DNA of 33,051 nucleotides from Nitrospirota bacterium (GTDB lineage Bacteria > Nitrospirota > Leptospirillia > Leptospirillales > Leptospirillaceae), in assembly GCA_021816465.1 (NCBI GenBank), contig JAKAYF010000018.1, positions 1-33,051 on the forward strand. The letters are read 5' to 3'. The first letter of the stretch is position 1. Every line of letters starts with the position of its first letter. The notes under the pieces were generated by a model. The model did not search any database. It was given only the letters and a program-made list of their open reading frames with translations, and was not told where the DNA came from. Shown here in pieces: positions 16,098-24,495 of this stretch. A program made the translations under genes and the position numbers.

Positions 16098-17692
16098 ACG
16101 TTGCCGGCGGGATTTTTGACGAATCTCCCAATTACCGGTGGTGGGCCCTTGCGGCTGTGATGCTGGGGCTTTTCCTTCCGGTTCTGGACACGACCATTGT
16201 CAATGTTGCTCTTCCCAATATGGTGGGAAGTCTCGACACCGACATCGATGAAGTCCGCTGGGTCATCTCGGCCTATGCCATGAGCTTTGCGGTGATCACA
16301 CTGGCATCGGCATGGGGGCGGTCTCTTGTCGGCGCCAAAAAGCTTTATCTGTTTTCAACTTTTCTTTTTACGCTCTCATCGTTTTTTTGTGGTCTTTCTC
16401 CCAACCTCAATGCGATGATTTTTTTCAGGGTCGTCCAGGCGATCGGCGGCGGCCTCATGATGCCCCTCGGCTTTACGATCATTACCGAGGCGTTCACCCC
16501 GGCCGACCGTTCCAAGGCCTTTGGTTTTTTTGGCATCGTGATTGTTCTGGCGCCTACGATCGGTCCGATCCTCGGGGGCTACCTGATCGACAACTTCAAC
16601 TGGAGAGATATCTTTTTCGTCAATATTCCGGTGGGCGTCCTGTCGTTTTTTGTTACCTTCCTGATCCTTAAAAATGATCCTCCGGCCAAGGTCCTTCCTT
16701 TTGATTATGCCGGATTCATCTCCCTCGGAATGACGCTTGCCTTTTTGCAGATGGGGATTACCGAAGGGGAGCGATGGGGGTGGGATTCCCGGTTTGTCTA
16801 TGAATGCTGGACGGTCATGAGTGTTTCGTTCTGGGTCTATATCTATACGGCTTTTTCGGTCAAGCACCCGATACTGGATCTCTCCATATTCAAAAACTGG
16901 GACTTTTCCCTTGTCATTCTCCTCTCCCTGACAAGGGCGATCAGCCTTTTCGGCCGGATGTTCCTGCTCCCCCTGTTTGTCCAGAGCTACAATCGGTTTC
17001 CCTCCATTGACGCCGGTCTGGTCCTTTTGCCGACATCTCTCATGGCGGGAATCTTTATGCCTGTCATGGGGATCCTGTCCTCAAAAAGCACCGACTGGGG
17101 AAAAAGGATGATTCTCTTGCTGGGTTTTGCATTGCTGGGTATTTCCCAGATGTTTTTTACATTTTTGACGAATGTCCCATCGTTCTATCAGCTTCTGGTT
17201 CCCCAGCTGCTCTTTGGCCTTTCGATGGGACTGATCAACGCCCTGCTTTCAAGTCTTCCCCAGAACCTGGTCGAGCCCCGCCATATTGGTCTTGCCTCAA
17301 TGCTTCAGAGCAACACGCTCCAGTTGGGTGGGGCGGTTGGCGTTGCGATCCTGGGAAATATCCTCGACCACCGCACCGCTTCGTTTGTGGACCAGTATCG
17401 CTCCCATGATATCCTGAGCGCCTACCCCATGCAGAAAACTCTTGCGCAGATTCACCTTGAGGCGCATCATGGGCTTTTGATCAATGAGTCCGGATCAGGT
17501 GTTGCGAATGGTCTTCTCTCCCAGATGATCCATATCCAGGCGAGTATTTCTGCCTATAACAATACCTTTCTGTACGCCGGTTTCTTTGGCCTTATGGGCA
17601 TCCCGATCATATTGATGATAAAACGTTTTACTCACGAGTCACTGGCAGGAAAACCAACAGACAAGTCAACAATGGGGGGTTTTGCGGAATGA
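16094..17692 (+). CDS. DHA2-family MFS drug-efflux permease, EmrB-like (pump 1)
   Basis: Inner-membrane proton-coupled exporter of 532 residues with about 14 predicted helices. The N-terminal motif LDTTIVNVALPNM (about 30-42) is characteristic of the DHA2/EmrB group. It is followed by the conserved VIAYAM-like helix (WVISAYAMSFAV) and the antiporter motif region GPILGGYLIDNFNWRDIFFV. The GTG start overlaps the MFP stop (GTGA) and is preceded by AAGGGAG. The 3' end overlaps the tolC-like start (ATGA). The substrate is not predictable from sequence. Confidence 0.93.
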   Translation: MNVAGGIFDESPNYRWWALAAVMLGLFLPVLDTTIVNVALPNMVGSLDTDIDEVRWVISAYAMSFAVITLASAWGRSLVGAKKLYLFSTFLFTLSSFFCGLSPNLNAMIFFRVVQAIGGGLMMPLGFTIITEAFTPADRSKAFGFFGIVIVLAPTIGPILGGYLIDNFNWRDIFFVNIPVGVLSFFVTFLILKNDPPAKVLPFDYAGFISLGMTLAFLQMGITEGERWGWDSRFVYECWTVMSVSFWVYIYTAFSVKHPILDLSIFKNWDFSLVILLSLTRAISLFGRMFLLPLFVQSYNRFPSIDAGLVLLPTSLMAGIFMPVMGILSSKSTDWGKRMILLLGFALLGISQMFFTFLTNVPSFYQLLVPQLLFGLSMGLINALLSSLPQNLVEPRHIGLASMLQSNTLQLGGAVGVAILGNILDHRTASFVDQYRSHDILSAYPMQKTLAQIHLEAHHGLLINESGSGVANGLLSQMIHIQASISAYNNTFLYAGFFGLMGIPIILMIKRFTHESLAGKPTDKSTMGGFAE

Positions 17693-19092
17693 AGCCTGTT
17701 GTTTCAGGAAAAAGGCAAGGCAATGATGTAATGGGTCTCTTTTGCGGGTACGGCAAAAACCTTGCGGCGGTTCTCCTTTTCTGTGCATCAACTTTTTTTT
17801 CGTTGCCGGTGACCACTGCTTCTGCGGATTCGGGAACAATGACTTTAAAAGAGGCGCTTGATGAGGCATTCAAGCTTCGTCCCAACCTCAAGTCAGAACA
17901 GAACATCGTCAAATCAAGGGCCTATGAGCTCAAGGGCGCGAAATCTTCCTACCTTCCCCAGGTGCAGGCAAGCTACCAGAACAACTATGGAAACAGTTTC
18001 CTGGGATATTTCCTTTTTCCCGGATACCAGTTTCTTGACTATCAGCTTTTCACCGTCGGGGTGAACCAGTTGATCTACGACTTTGGGCGGACAAGCCACC
18101 AGGTTTCTTTTGCAAGAAGAGCCATGGACCAGGAAAAGGCAAATCTCCGGAAGGCCTCCCTTGACCTGATCCATGATGTGGATATTGCCTATCTGAATGT
18201 ATTGGACAAGGAGCAGGGGCTCAGGGTTGCGATTGCAGGAGAGGAGGATGCCAAAAAGCATCTTGAAGAGTCAGAAGCCCGGCTTTCCGCCGGGGTGGGG
18301 CTCAAGATCGACGTGACACAGGCCAAGGTCAACCTTGAAAATGCGATCATGTCGAAGATCCAGGCGGAAGGAGACAGGGATGTTGCTCTTGTGACCCTGA
18401 GAAAGGCTATCGGGCTTCCGAAGGGAGCCCATATTCAGGTGCAGGAGTATTTTCCGGGGGAGAATGCCTTTGGCCATGTCAGCGATCATGACCTCGATCT
18501 TGCCTATCAGAATCGCCCGGATCTTCTGGCGTCGCATGATGCGGTCCTTTCAAGCCATGAATCCCTTCTGGGAGCCAAGAGCCAGAACTATCCCACGCTG
18601 ACAGGTAACGGATCCTATTTTCTGGCTCAGATCCCGCCCCAGGCGTTGGGGAGTCCCGCGATTCCCAACGGTGCATTCTCGAGCTTTTCCATCGGTGGAA
18701 TGCTGAACATCCCCATTTATCAGGGCGGTCTTGTCATGGACCAGATCCATGGGGCCCGGGCCCGTGAAAGTGCCGCAAGAAACCAGTACGAGGAGACCAG
18801 GCAGCAGGTCCGGTCCCAGCTACGATCTGCGGCGATTCTGCTCCGTGAGGCCGAGTCGCGGCTTTCCGAGGCAAAGCTTGCCAAGCGATTTGCCCAGGAG
18901 AATGACGACTTGATGGAAAGAGCCTTCAAGGTCGGTACGGCCCGTTCTGTGGATGTCGTCGATGCGGAGACCCAGCTGCGCCGCTCTCTTGCTGTTTATG
19001 TCCAGGCCCATTATGACGTCATCATGAGATGGGTGGACTACAAATATGCGGAGGGTCTCCTGAGCCCTGATGGACATGAAGCGATTCCTTGA
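17689..19092 (+). CDS. TolC-family outer-membrane efflux protein
   Basis: Forms the outer-membrane channel and periplasmic tunnel of tripartite pumps. The 467 residues start with a signal peptide that is preceded by a longer than usual N-region (hydrophobic part at about 25-42, cleavage near SASA). Two OEP repeats follow: LKEALDEAFKLRPNLKSEQ at about 53-71, and YQNRPDLLASHDAVLSSHES in the second half. There are long coiled helices such as LAKRFAQENDDLMERAFKVG. The ATG overlaps the MFS-1 stop. It is the only TolC gene here and may serve both pumps. Confidence 0.92.
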   Translation: MKPVVSGKRQGNDVMGLFCGYGKNLAAVLLFCASTFFSLPVTTASADSGTMTLKEALDEAFKLRPNLKSEQNIVKSRAYELKGAKSSYLPQVQASYQNNYGNSFLGYFLFPGYQFLDYQLFTVGVNQLIYDFGRTSHQVSFARRAMDQEKANLRKASLDLIHDVDIAYLNVLDKEQGLRVAIAGEEDAKKHLEESEARLSAGVGLKIDVTQAKVNLENAIMSKIQAEGDRDVALVTLRKAIGLPKGAHIQVQEYFPGENAFGHVSDHDLDLAYQNRPDLLASHDAVLSSHESLLGAKSQNYPTLTGNGSYFLAQIPPQALGSPAIPNGAFSSFSIGGMLNIPIYQGGLVMDQIHGARARESAARNQYEETRQQVRSQLRSAAILLREAESRLSEAKLAKRFAQENDDLMERAFKVGTARSVDVVDAETQLRRSLAVYVQAHYDVIMRWVDYKYAEGLLSPDGHEAIP

Positions 19093-19127
19093 GTGTTTTT
19101 GAGGTGTTTTTTGTCAGTGTTTGTCCG

Positions 19128-19153
19128 TTTGGCTCTGTCATCTTTTAGCCAAA
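19128..19153. repeat. Inverted repeat between tolC-like gene and MFP-2
   Basis: TTTGGCT (19128-19134) and AGCCAAA (19147-19153) form a 7-base-pair inverted repeat with a 12-base loop, in the only gap (115 bases) of the efflux operon. A small palindrome, TGCCT-TC-AGGCA, lies nearby. They could be a processing site, a weak terminator or an internal control site. Confidence 0.35.
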
Positions 19154-19196
19154 GCGCCGTAAAATTCCTGCCTTCAGGCATGGGAAGTGTGTCAAC

Positions 19197-19202
19197 AGGA
19201 GG
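19197..19202 (+). promoter_or_regulatory. Strong ribosome binding site that fixes the MFP-2 start
   Basis: AGGAGG ends 5 bases before TTG at 19208. Its position rules in favour of this TTG over the in-frame GTG at 19187, which lies upstream of the site. Confidence 0.75.
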
Positions 19203-19207
19203 ATCGA

Positions 19208-20182
19208 TTGAGCAAGCATTTTCTGAAGATTGTAGCTGGTGGTGCGGTCGTGCTGCTCCTGGTTCTTCTTGGACTCTGGTGGGTCAGGGACCGGGAGAGG
19301 AATGTTTCAACCACCGATGCGTTTGTTACCGCAAGGCCCCATATGGTGACGACCCGCATCCCCGGCGTCGTCACCAAAATCTTTGTTCGTGACAACCAGG
19401 TGGTTCATCCGGGAGATCCCCTTGTTGAGCTTGATCCTAAAGATGTCGAAGCCCGTCTTGCGATTGAGAAGGCAGCCCTTGTTTCCCAGGAGCGGAAGAT
19501 TCCTCTCGATGAGAGCCAGATCCGGATTGCGCAGGAAAGTCTTTCAAAAACGATCTCCGACAGGGACAGGGCCTTGACCCTCTCGAAAGGGGGGTATTCG
19601 TCGCAGGAAGATCTGGAGCATCTGGAGATCGCCGTGAAGATTGCCCGCCATGAACTTTCAAAAGCCAGGAAGCTGATCTCGGTTGACCGGGCCCTGGTTG
19701 CCAAAAGGAAGGCGGCGCTGTCTGCGGATCGTCTGAACAAGGGCTACCTCAAGGTGAGGTCGGATATTTCGGGACGCTTCACCAACAGGACGGCAAGCCT
19801 TGGAATGTACGTTTCTCCGGGGTTGTCTCTTGCGACGATCATTCCCTTTCACACATGGATCATCGCCAACATGAAGGAGACCAGGATTACCCACATGAAA
19901 GTGGGAGATCCTGTTACGATTCATGTCGATGCCTACCCTGGCAGGGTCTTCAGAGGCAAGGTCGAAAGCATCCAGCAGGCAACCGGAGCCATTATGGCCC
20001 TTTTACCTCCCGAAAATGCCACCGGAAATTTTACAAAGGTCGTCCAGAGAGTTCCGGTCCGGATCGCCCTTTTGCCGGGGTCGGACCCGGAGCACCTTCT
20101 CCTTCCTGGTCTGTCGGTTATTCCGACTGTCCATGTCGACCCATCCTATAATCCTCCTTTCGGCCACCAGGGAGCGAGATGA
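19208..20182 (+). CDS. Membrane fusion protein, HlyD/EmrA type (pump 2)
   Basis: Second periplasmic adaptor, 324 residues. The anchor is at about 8-24 (IVAGGAVVLLLVLLGLWWV). The lipoyl half TRIPGVVTKIFVRDNQVVHPG follows at about 45-65, with LVELDPKDVE after it. A hairpin spans about 70-165, the second lipoyl half is VRSDISGRFTNRTASLGMYV, and the barrel contains ANMKETRITHMKVGDPVTIH. The late segment LLPPENATGNFTKVVQRVPV is nearly the same as in MFP-1 (LLPPENASGTFVKVVQRIPV), so the two adaptors are probably paralogues. The TTG start is set by the AGGAGG site. The stop overlaps MFS-2 (ATGA). Confidence 0.92.
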   Translation: MSKHFLKIVAGGAVVLLLVLLGLWWVRDRERNVSTTDAFVTARPHMVTTRIPGVVTKIFVRDNQVVHPGDPLVELDPKDVEARLAIEKAALVSQERKIPLDESQIRIAQESLSKTISDRDRALTLSKGGYSSQEDLEHLEIAVKIARHELSKARKLISVDRALVAKRKAALSADRLNKGYLKVRSDISGRFTNRTASLGMYVSPGLSLATIIPFHTWIIANMKETRITHMKVGDPVTIHVDAYPGRVFRGKVESIQQATGAIMALLPPENATGNFTKVVQRVPVRIALLPGSDPEHLLLPGLSVIPTVHVDPSYNPPFGHQGAR

Positions 20183-21771
20183 CGGAGTCTCCCCAGCCCT
20201 CATCCGGACATTCAGGCGACATGGGTTATCCGATTCGGGAGAGGATCCTTGTCACCATTTGCGCAATCGGGGCAACCCTGATCGAGACGGTTGACTCGAC
20301 GGTCGTGAATGTCGGTCTTCCGAAGATGATGGGGGGGCTCGATGCAACCGTCGACGAGGTTGCATGGATCATTACCGCGTACTCCATCGGAAATATCCTG
20401 ATGATTCCGATGACACGTTTTTTTGCAGATAAAATTGGCAGGAAGGTCTACTTCACCGGTTCGGTCTTTTTTTTCGCCGTTTTTTCCTTTTTCTGCGCCC
20501 AGTCCACATCACTTCCGGAACTTGTGATCTTCCGTATGTTTCAGGGGGTGAGCGGCGCGGCCTTTTTCGCGACGAGCCAGGCGCTCCTGATCGAGGCGTA
20601 CCCGTCGAGGCTTGTCGGCCTGGCCAATGCCCTGTTTGCGATCGGGATCAGCCTCGGTCCCGCCATCGGTCCCGTCATCGGTGGCTATATTGCCTACAAC
20701 CTGAGCTGGCCATGGATGTTCTACATCAATGTGCCGATCGGCATCGTCCTGACGGCTTTGTCCTACAAGGTGATCAGGAACTCGCCATATACCAATCACG
20801 GAGAGACGGCCGATGTCTGGGGAATTCTCCTCCTTGCCATGGGTATTCCCGCCCTTCAGATCTTTCTTGAAAACGGACAGGAGTTTGCATGGTTCGACTC
20901 CCCGCTGATACGGGCGAGCTTCTGGATCGCTGTCATCAGTCTTCCGCTTTTTGTTGTCCGGCAGTTTGTCGCGAAACATCCTCTCATCGATCTCCGGGTC
21001 TTGAAAAACCGGTCTCTGGCCGCTGGGTGCTTCGGACTTTTTTTCCTGGGTATTGTTTATTTCGGGACACTGTTCACCGTTCCCCTGATGGGGCAGATCC
21101 TTCTGGGCTGGAACCCTTACAAGATGGGTCTGGTGCTCCTTCCGGGAATTCTTTCCTTTACATTCACCGCCATGTTTGTCGGGGGGGCGATGGGGAAGGC
21201 TCCCCTTTTGCCCATCATGTTTTCGGGAATGGGGATTCTCCTTCTTTCCCTTCACGGTCTTTCGAATCTTTCCATCCAAATCGGGCCGGATGCGGTTTTC
21301 TGGCCGCTGATCGAAAGGGGTGTCGGTCTTGCGTGCCTGTTTCCGCCGATCATGACCCTTGCGATGTCGACCCTGTCGAGGGAGAAGGTCTCCTCGGGAG
21401 CGGCTCTTGTCAGCATGATGGGGCAGGTTGGCGGAACGGTCGGAATCGCTTTCATGACGACGATGCTCGAGCGGTTCGAACAGCAGCATAGAAGCGACCT
21501 GTCCGAGCATCTTTCCAATGCGGCTCCCTTGTTCGAACAACATTCCCAGATGCTGACTTCGACTTTCATTGCCCATGGAGTCTCTCCGCAGGCGGCTGGC
21601 CCGCTTTCTTTCGCCCTGATGAACCAGACTCTTGACGCTCAGGCGATGATGCTCTCTTTCGGCAACCTTTATCTTTTGACCTCCATTTCATGTCTGTTGC
21701 TTCTGTTTGCGATCTTCGGCTTTGAGCGTTCCGCGATCTCTCATCCTCAAAAAACGGTACAGGCCGATTAG
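20179..21771 (+). CDS. DHA2-family MFS drug-efflux permease, EmrB-like (pump 2)
   Basis: Second inner-membrane exporter, 530 residues and about 14 helices. The characteristic motif is at about 37-49, VDSTVVNVGLPKM, with Val-Asp-Ser in place of the Leu-Asp-Thr seen in pump 1. The segment GPAIGPVIGGYIAYNLSWPW matches the conserved fifth helix, and WIITAYSIGNILM the second. The ATG overlaps the MFP-2 stop and has GGGAG before it. It ends the operon; no hairpin terminator is clear in the following bases. Confidence 0.93.
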   Translation: MTESPQPSSGHSGDMGYPIRERILVTICAIGATLIETVDSTVVNVGLPKMMGGLDATVDEVAWIITAYSIGNILMIPMTRFFADKIGRKVYFTGSVFFFAVFSFFCAQSTSLPELVIFRMFQGVSGAAFFATSQALLIEAYPSRLVGLANALFAIGISLGPAIGPVIGGYIAYNLSWPWMFYINVPIGIVLTALSYKVIRNSPYTNHGETADVWGILLLAMGIPALQIFLENGQEFAWFDSPLIRASFWIAVISLPLFVVRQFVAKHPLIDLRVLKNRSLAAGCFGLFFLGIVYFGTLFTVPLMGQILLGWNPYKMGLVLLPGILSFTFTAMFVGGAMGKAPLLPIMFSGMGILLLSLHGLSNLSIQIGPDAVFWPLIERGVGLACLFPPIMTLAMSTLSREKVSSGAALVSMMGQVGGTVGIAFMTTMLERFEQQHRSDLSEHLSNAAPLFEQHSQMLTSTFIAHGVSPQAAGPLSFALMNQTLDAQAMMLSFGNLYLLTSISCLLLLFAIFGFERSAISHPQKTVQAD

Positions 21772-22234
21772 CTTTTTTTCTTCTGGCCATTTTTGTTTAT
21801 ACCGGAGAGAATCCTCCAGATGCGGGGCCATTTCAAAATCATCCGCACCCATTCTGATCCGGGAGTAGGTGGGGAGCCCGGAAAAGAAGTCGATAAAAGA
21901 ACGGAAACAAATAAGGAAGATTATCAACGGCATGACGATTGTGGTGTTCCGATTGATTATTATTGAATAACGGTTTTTATTTAAAAGGGATATGTCCAGT
22001 AATAATAAAGGAACTGCATCGGTCCCCTCGAGACCTGACGTTCCAGTAATGCCGTATTCTGGCCGAGGATCTCCTGAAATCGACGAAAACGTCGGTTTAT
22101 AGTGGATTTTATTAAAGACAGTCCGGTCCATCTATTTATTGCCAAGGTCCGTTGACGGAAAAATATCGAGTTATCACTGGTTATCAACCTGATTCAGCCC
22201 TTTGGGACCCAGGCTTCAGCGTGGGGAAAGCCCA
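21772..22234. other. Intergenic stretch without a supported gene
   Basis: This 463-base stretch between MFS-2 and the degraded antitoxin is partly AT-rich. The only structure I noted is a short hairpin near 22081-22094 (CGACG-AAAA-CGTCG). Frames are open on the - strand over 21688-22131 and 21981-22187, but neither has a ribosome binding site or a recognisable domain, and the first overlaps MFS-2. Confidence 0.5.
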
Positions 22235-22451
22235 CTGAAATGTGTGATCTGCAAGACCGAAGAGACGATATCTTGCTATGCTACTGTGGCATTTCAACGC
22301 AGTGGGATCGTGTTTATTACCCAATAAGTTCCCTCAGACGTCTGATAAGATTGCGGGGAAGAGTATAGAAGAGGCTGTGAAGCGACATGCGGAAGTGGAG
22401 ATTCGGAAACGTGCCTCTTGGTTCTGGATATTCAATCCATTGGAGGTTTAA
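22235..22451 (+). pseudogene. Degraded YgiT/MqsA-type antitoxin gene
   Basis: Reading from CTG at 22235 gives LKCVICKTEETISCYATVAF and then QRSGIVFITQ before an in-frame TAA, VPSDV, TGA TAA, and DCGEEY. In the +1-shifted frame the tail reads SIEEAVKRHAEVEIRKRA. This order (CxxC zinc ribbon, a V-P-x-D-V clause, C-G-E-E-Y, then a helix ending in VEIR) is the layout of YgiT-type MqsA N-domain antitoxins. The ATG that normally begins MKCVIC has become CTG, and there are three stops and a frameshift, so the gene is dead. No partner toxin gene lies upstream. Confidence 0.6.
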
Positions 22452-23461
22452 TGAATTCTGTTATAGGCCACCTCGAAAGAGTTAGTTTGAAAAATATTTG
22501 GGAACATGAATCACGCGATTTTACCCCTTGGCTCTCCGAGGCAAAGAACCTTGCGGACTTGGGGGATCTCCTTTTTAAAGAAAGACTTGAGCATCGCAAA
22601 TTGGAGGTGCCGGTTGGACCCTTTAGGGCAGATATGCTTTGCAAGAAGCCTTCAACGCAAAATTGGGTTGTGATCGAAAATCAATATAATAAAACTGATC
22701 ATGACCATCTCGGCAAGTTACTCACTTATGCCGCAGGACTGAATGGGTTAGATGGGCAGAAGGTTGAAGCAGTCGTCTGGATCGCCGAAGAATTTTTGCC
22801 AGAACATAGAGCTGTGCTGGATCGTCTTAACGAGATATCTGGTGATCAAATGCAATTTTTTGGACTAGAAATAGAGATGTGGAAGATTGGTAACTCTCTT
22901 CCTGCGCCAAAATTCAATGTTGTCTGCAAGCCTAACCTTTTCTCAAATAAGCTGAAAAGATTGGAAAACATGACTGCTACTGAAATGTGGCAATATAAAT
23001 ATTGGGAGGACTTTAAGCAATACCTTAAAAATCAATCCTCCCCTAAGAACGAGCAGATCCCGGTTCCCGTTACCTCAGGTATTCCGACACATTGTCTTAC
23101 CATTAGTATTGAAAAATCGAAGTTTCAGTTTAATGTAACTGTTCATACCGGAGAAAAACGCATCGGCGTAGAAATTGTGCTTCCAGATTCAAAAGAAAGT
23201 TTTGAAATGCTTGAAAATCAAAAAGAAGCGATTGAAAGGGAATTTTGTGAACAAGGTGAGCAATTGGAATGGCAGAATAATCCTAACTCAAAAGTTTCCC
23301 GCATTGCCGTTTATAAATATGGGGTGGATATCTGGGATAAGGACGACCGGCCCAATCAATTTGGATGGCTTACTTCAAAATTGATAAAATTCAGAAAAGT
23401 GTTTCTTCCTAGAATAAACGAGTTGACGACAACAGAAAAAAACTTCGAAGAGACTACATGA
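22451..23461 (+). CDS. DUF4268-type protein with PD-(D/E)XK-like nuclease core
   Basis: A 336-residue protein. The N-terminal domain (about 1-160) begins IGHLERVSLKNIWEHESRDF, then VGPFRADMLCK and WVVIENQYNKTDHDHLGKLL. The Asp in FRAD and the Glu-x-Gln in IENQ fit a PD-(D/E)XK nuclease core with the known ExQ variant. AVVWIAEEFLPEHRAVLDRL follows. The C-terminal half (about 190-330) corresponds to DUF4268. Biological role is not established; relatives occur near restriction and other defence genes, but no methyltransferase is seen here. The ATG at 22451 follows TGGAGG. A longer frame from 22418 would start inside the dead antitoxin. Base use is more AT-rich than in the core genes, suggesting transfer. 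Confidence 0.8.
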   Translation: MNSVIGHLERVSLKNIWEHESRDFTPWLSEAKNLADLGDLLFKERLEHRKLEVPVGPFRADMLCKKPSTQNWVVIENQYNKTDHDHLGKLLTYAAGLNGLDGQKVEAVVWIAEEFLPEHRAVLDRLNEISGDQMQFFGLEIEMWKIGNSLPAPKFNVVCKPNLFSNKLKRLENMTATEMWQYKYWEDFKQYLKNQSSPKNEQIPVPVTSGIPTHCLTISIEKSKFQFNVTVHTGEKRIGVEIVLPDSKESFEMLENQKEAIEREFCEQGEQLEWQNNPNSKVSRIAVYKYGVDIWDKDDRPNQFGWLTSKLIKFRKVFLPRINELTTTEKNFEETT

Positions 23462-23548
23462 CTTCTCTATCTTTTGCACTCTTCGAAAAAGTCTTCGACC
23501 ATTTGAGGTCAGGGATCACCCAAGGCACTTCTGTCCCACATAACGAAC

Positions 23549-23917
23549 TCTTAATTGAGCCATATCGTCTTTAATATCGAGTACCGCTTTGTGTGGGTGA
23601 CCAAGTACCGATGTAAGGTGTTGATGCGAGAGGTGGCGGAACGGGTGAGAGCCTTGGTCCGGGAGACCTGTGGAGTGTTCGAGATACGGATCATCAAATG
23701 GTATCGATCGATATTGTGAGGAGGATCAAGGGGCGAACAACGAGCGAGCTGTTCGAGGAGTTTCCCAACGGACGGAAGAAATATTGAGGGCAGCATTTTT
23801 TGGCGCGGGGTATCTTTGCGCGACGGTGGGAGCGATGGATGATGGAAGAGATGATCAAAAGCTATCTGGAACATCTCTAACCGCGCCCCAATGATGAGTC
23901 CGAGATGGAATTGGAGT
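23549..23917 (+). pseudogene. tnpA: Broken IS200-type transposase gene (TnpA)
   Basis: Pieces of a Y1/HUH TnpA are visible in order. HIVFNIEYRFVWVTKYRCKV and EVAERVRALVRETCGVFEIR occur from about 23561. After an internal deletion DIVRRIKGRTTSELFEEFPN appears, then GAGYLCATVGAM in another frame, and MMEEMIKSYLEHL up to a stop at 23880. The central HUH metal-binding segment, which should lie between FEIRI and RRIKGR, is missing. A TGA replaces the usual Trp in KYWG. The rest of the gene-free stretch 23462-24018 may include the element's ends, and I could not define them. Confidence 0.7.
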
Positions 23918-24018
23918 AGGACGCGTCGTTAAGCCAACGCGTATCCGGACTTCCAGTTCGCAATGCAAAATCACAAGCTTCAGTTGGTGGGTGTTTAGTT
24001 GAGGAACGGAGGGTTTTC

Positions 24019-24495
24019 GTGTCTTCCGAAATAGCTGTTTTTCCCGAAACAAGTCCAACCCGGTACCTGACCGGTATGGTGGCGCTGAATATTCCCGCCC
24101 CGGAAAAGACGGGGGGCGACTGGCATTTTTGGGGGATTTTCGATTCCCCTTGCTTCCCGGATAATCTGACCCTGGCTGGAGAGGGCCTCGAATGGAATAC
24201 GAATGCTCTATTCGGAGGATTTGGGATTCATGAGTGCTCGGACTCTCTTCGATGCTGGGGCATTTCAATTCCGCACGGAACAAGGGTTTACTCTGCCAAT
24301 CATTACCGGGCCATTTTCGATATGCTGTACCGCTCCGTATCGAAAGGACAAGTTCCCCGGCACTTGGCAATCTCCGACTGGTTGGATACGGACGAGCACA
24401 AGAAAACATTTTTTCGACTTCTCGATCAGTTTCTCCCGAAGTTTTCTTCTTCCGAGAAAGACTTGGTGTCCTCCTGGATCAAGCCACAACTATGA
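24019..24495 (+). CDS. Unrecognised protein, candidate antitoxin partner of AbiEii-like gene
   Basis: A 158-residue soluble protein without a signal peptide or helix-turn-helix that I can see. Near the start is the phrase YLTGMVALNIP, followed by GDWHFWGIF. I have a loose memory of similar ALNIP/GDWH proteins next to AbiEii-like genes, but cannot confirm it. The middle is rich in aromatic residues and glycine (LFGGFGIHEC), and the end is helical (TDEHKKTFFRLLDQFLPKF). The start is GTG with CGGAGGG five bases upstream. The stop overlaps the ATG of the nucleotidyltransferase gene, so both are made from one message. It lacks the winged-helix domain of AbiEi, the known antitoxin type for this toxin family. 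Confidence 0.75.
   Translation: MSSEIAVFPETSPTRYLTGMVALNIPAPEKTGGDWHFWGIFDSPCFPDNLTLAGEGLEWNTNALFGGFGIHECSDSLRCWGISIPHGTRVYSANHYRAIFDMLYRSVSKGQVPRHLAISDWLDTDEHKKTFFRLLDQFLPKFSSSEKDLVSSWIKPQL

Noticed and set aside
20509-21576. 355-residue - strand ORF
   Set aside because: Opposite-strand shadow of the MFS-2 gene, rich in Arg/His/Lys with no domain.
21688-22131. 147-residue - strand ORF downstream of MFS-2
   Set aside because: Overlaps the MFS-2 gene end; no recognisable motif or start signal, so left as intergenic.
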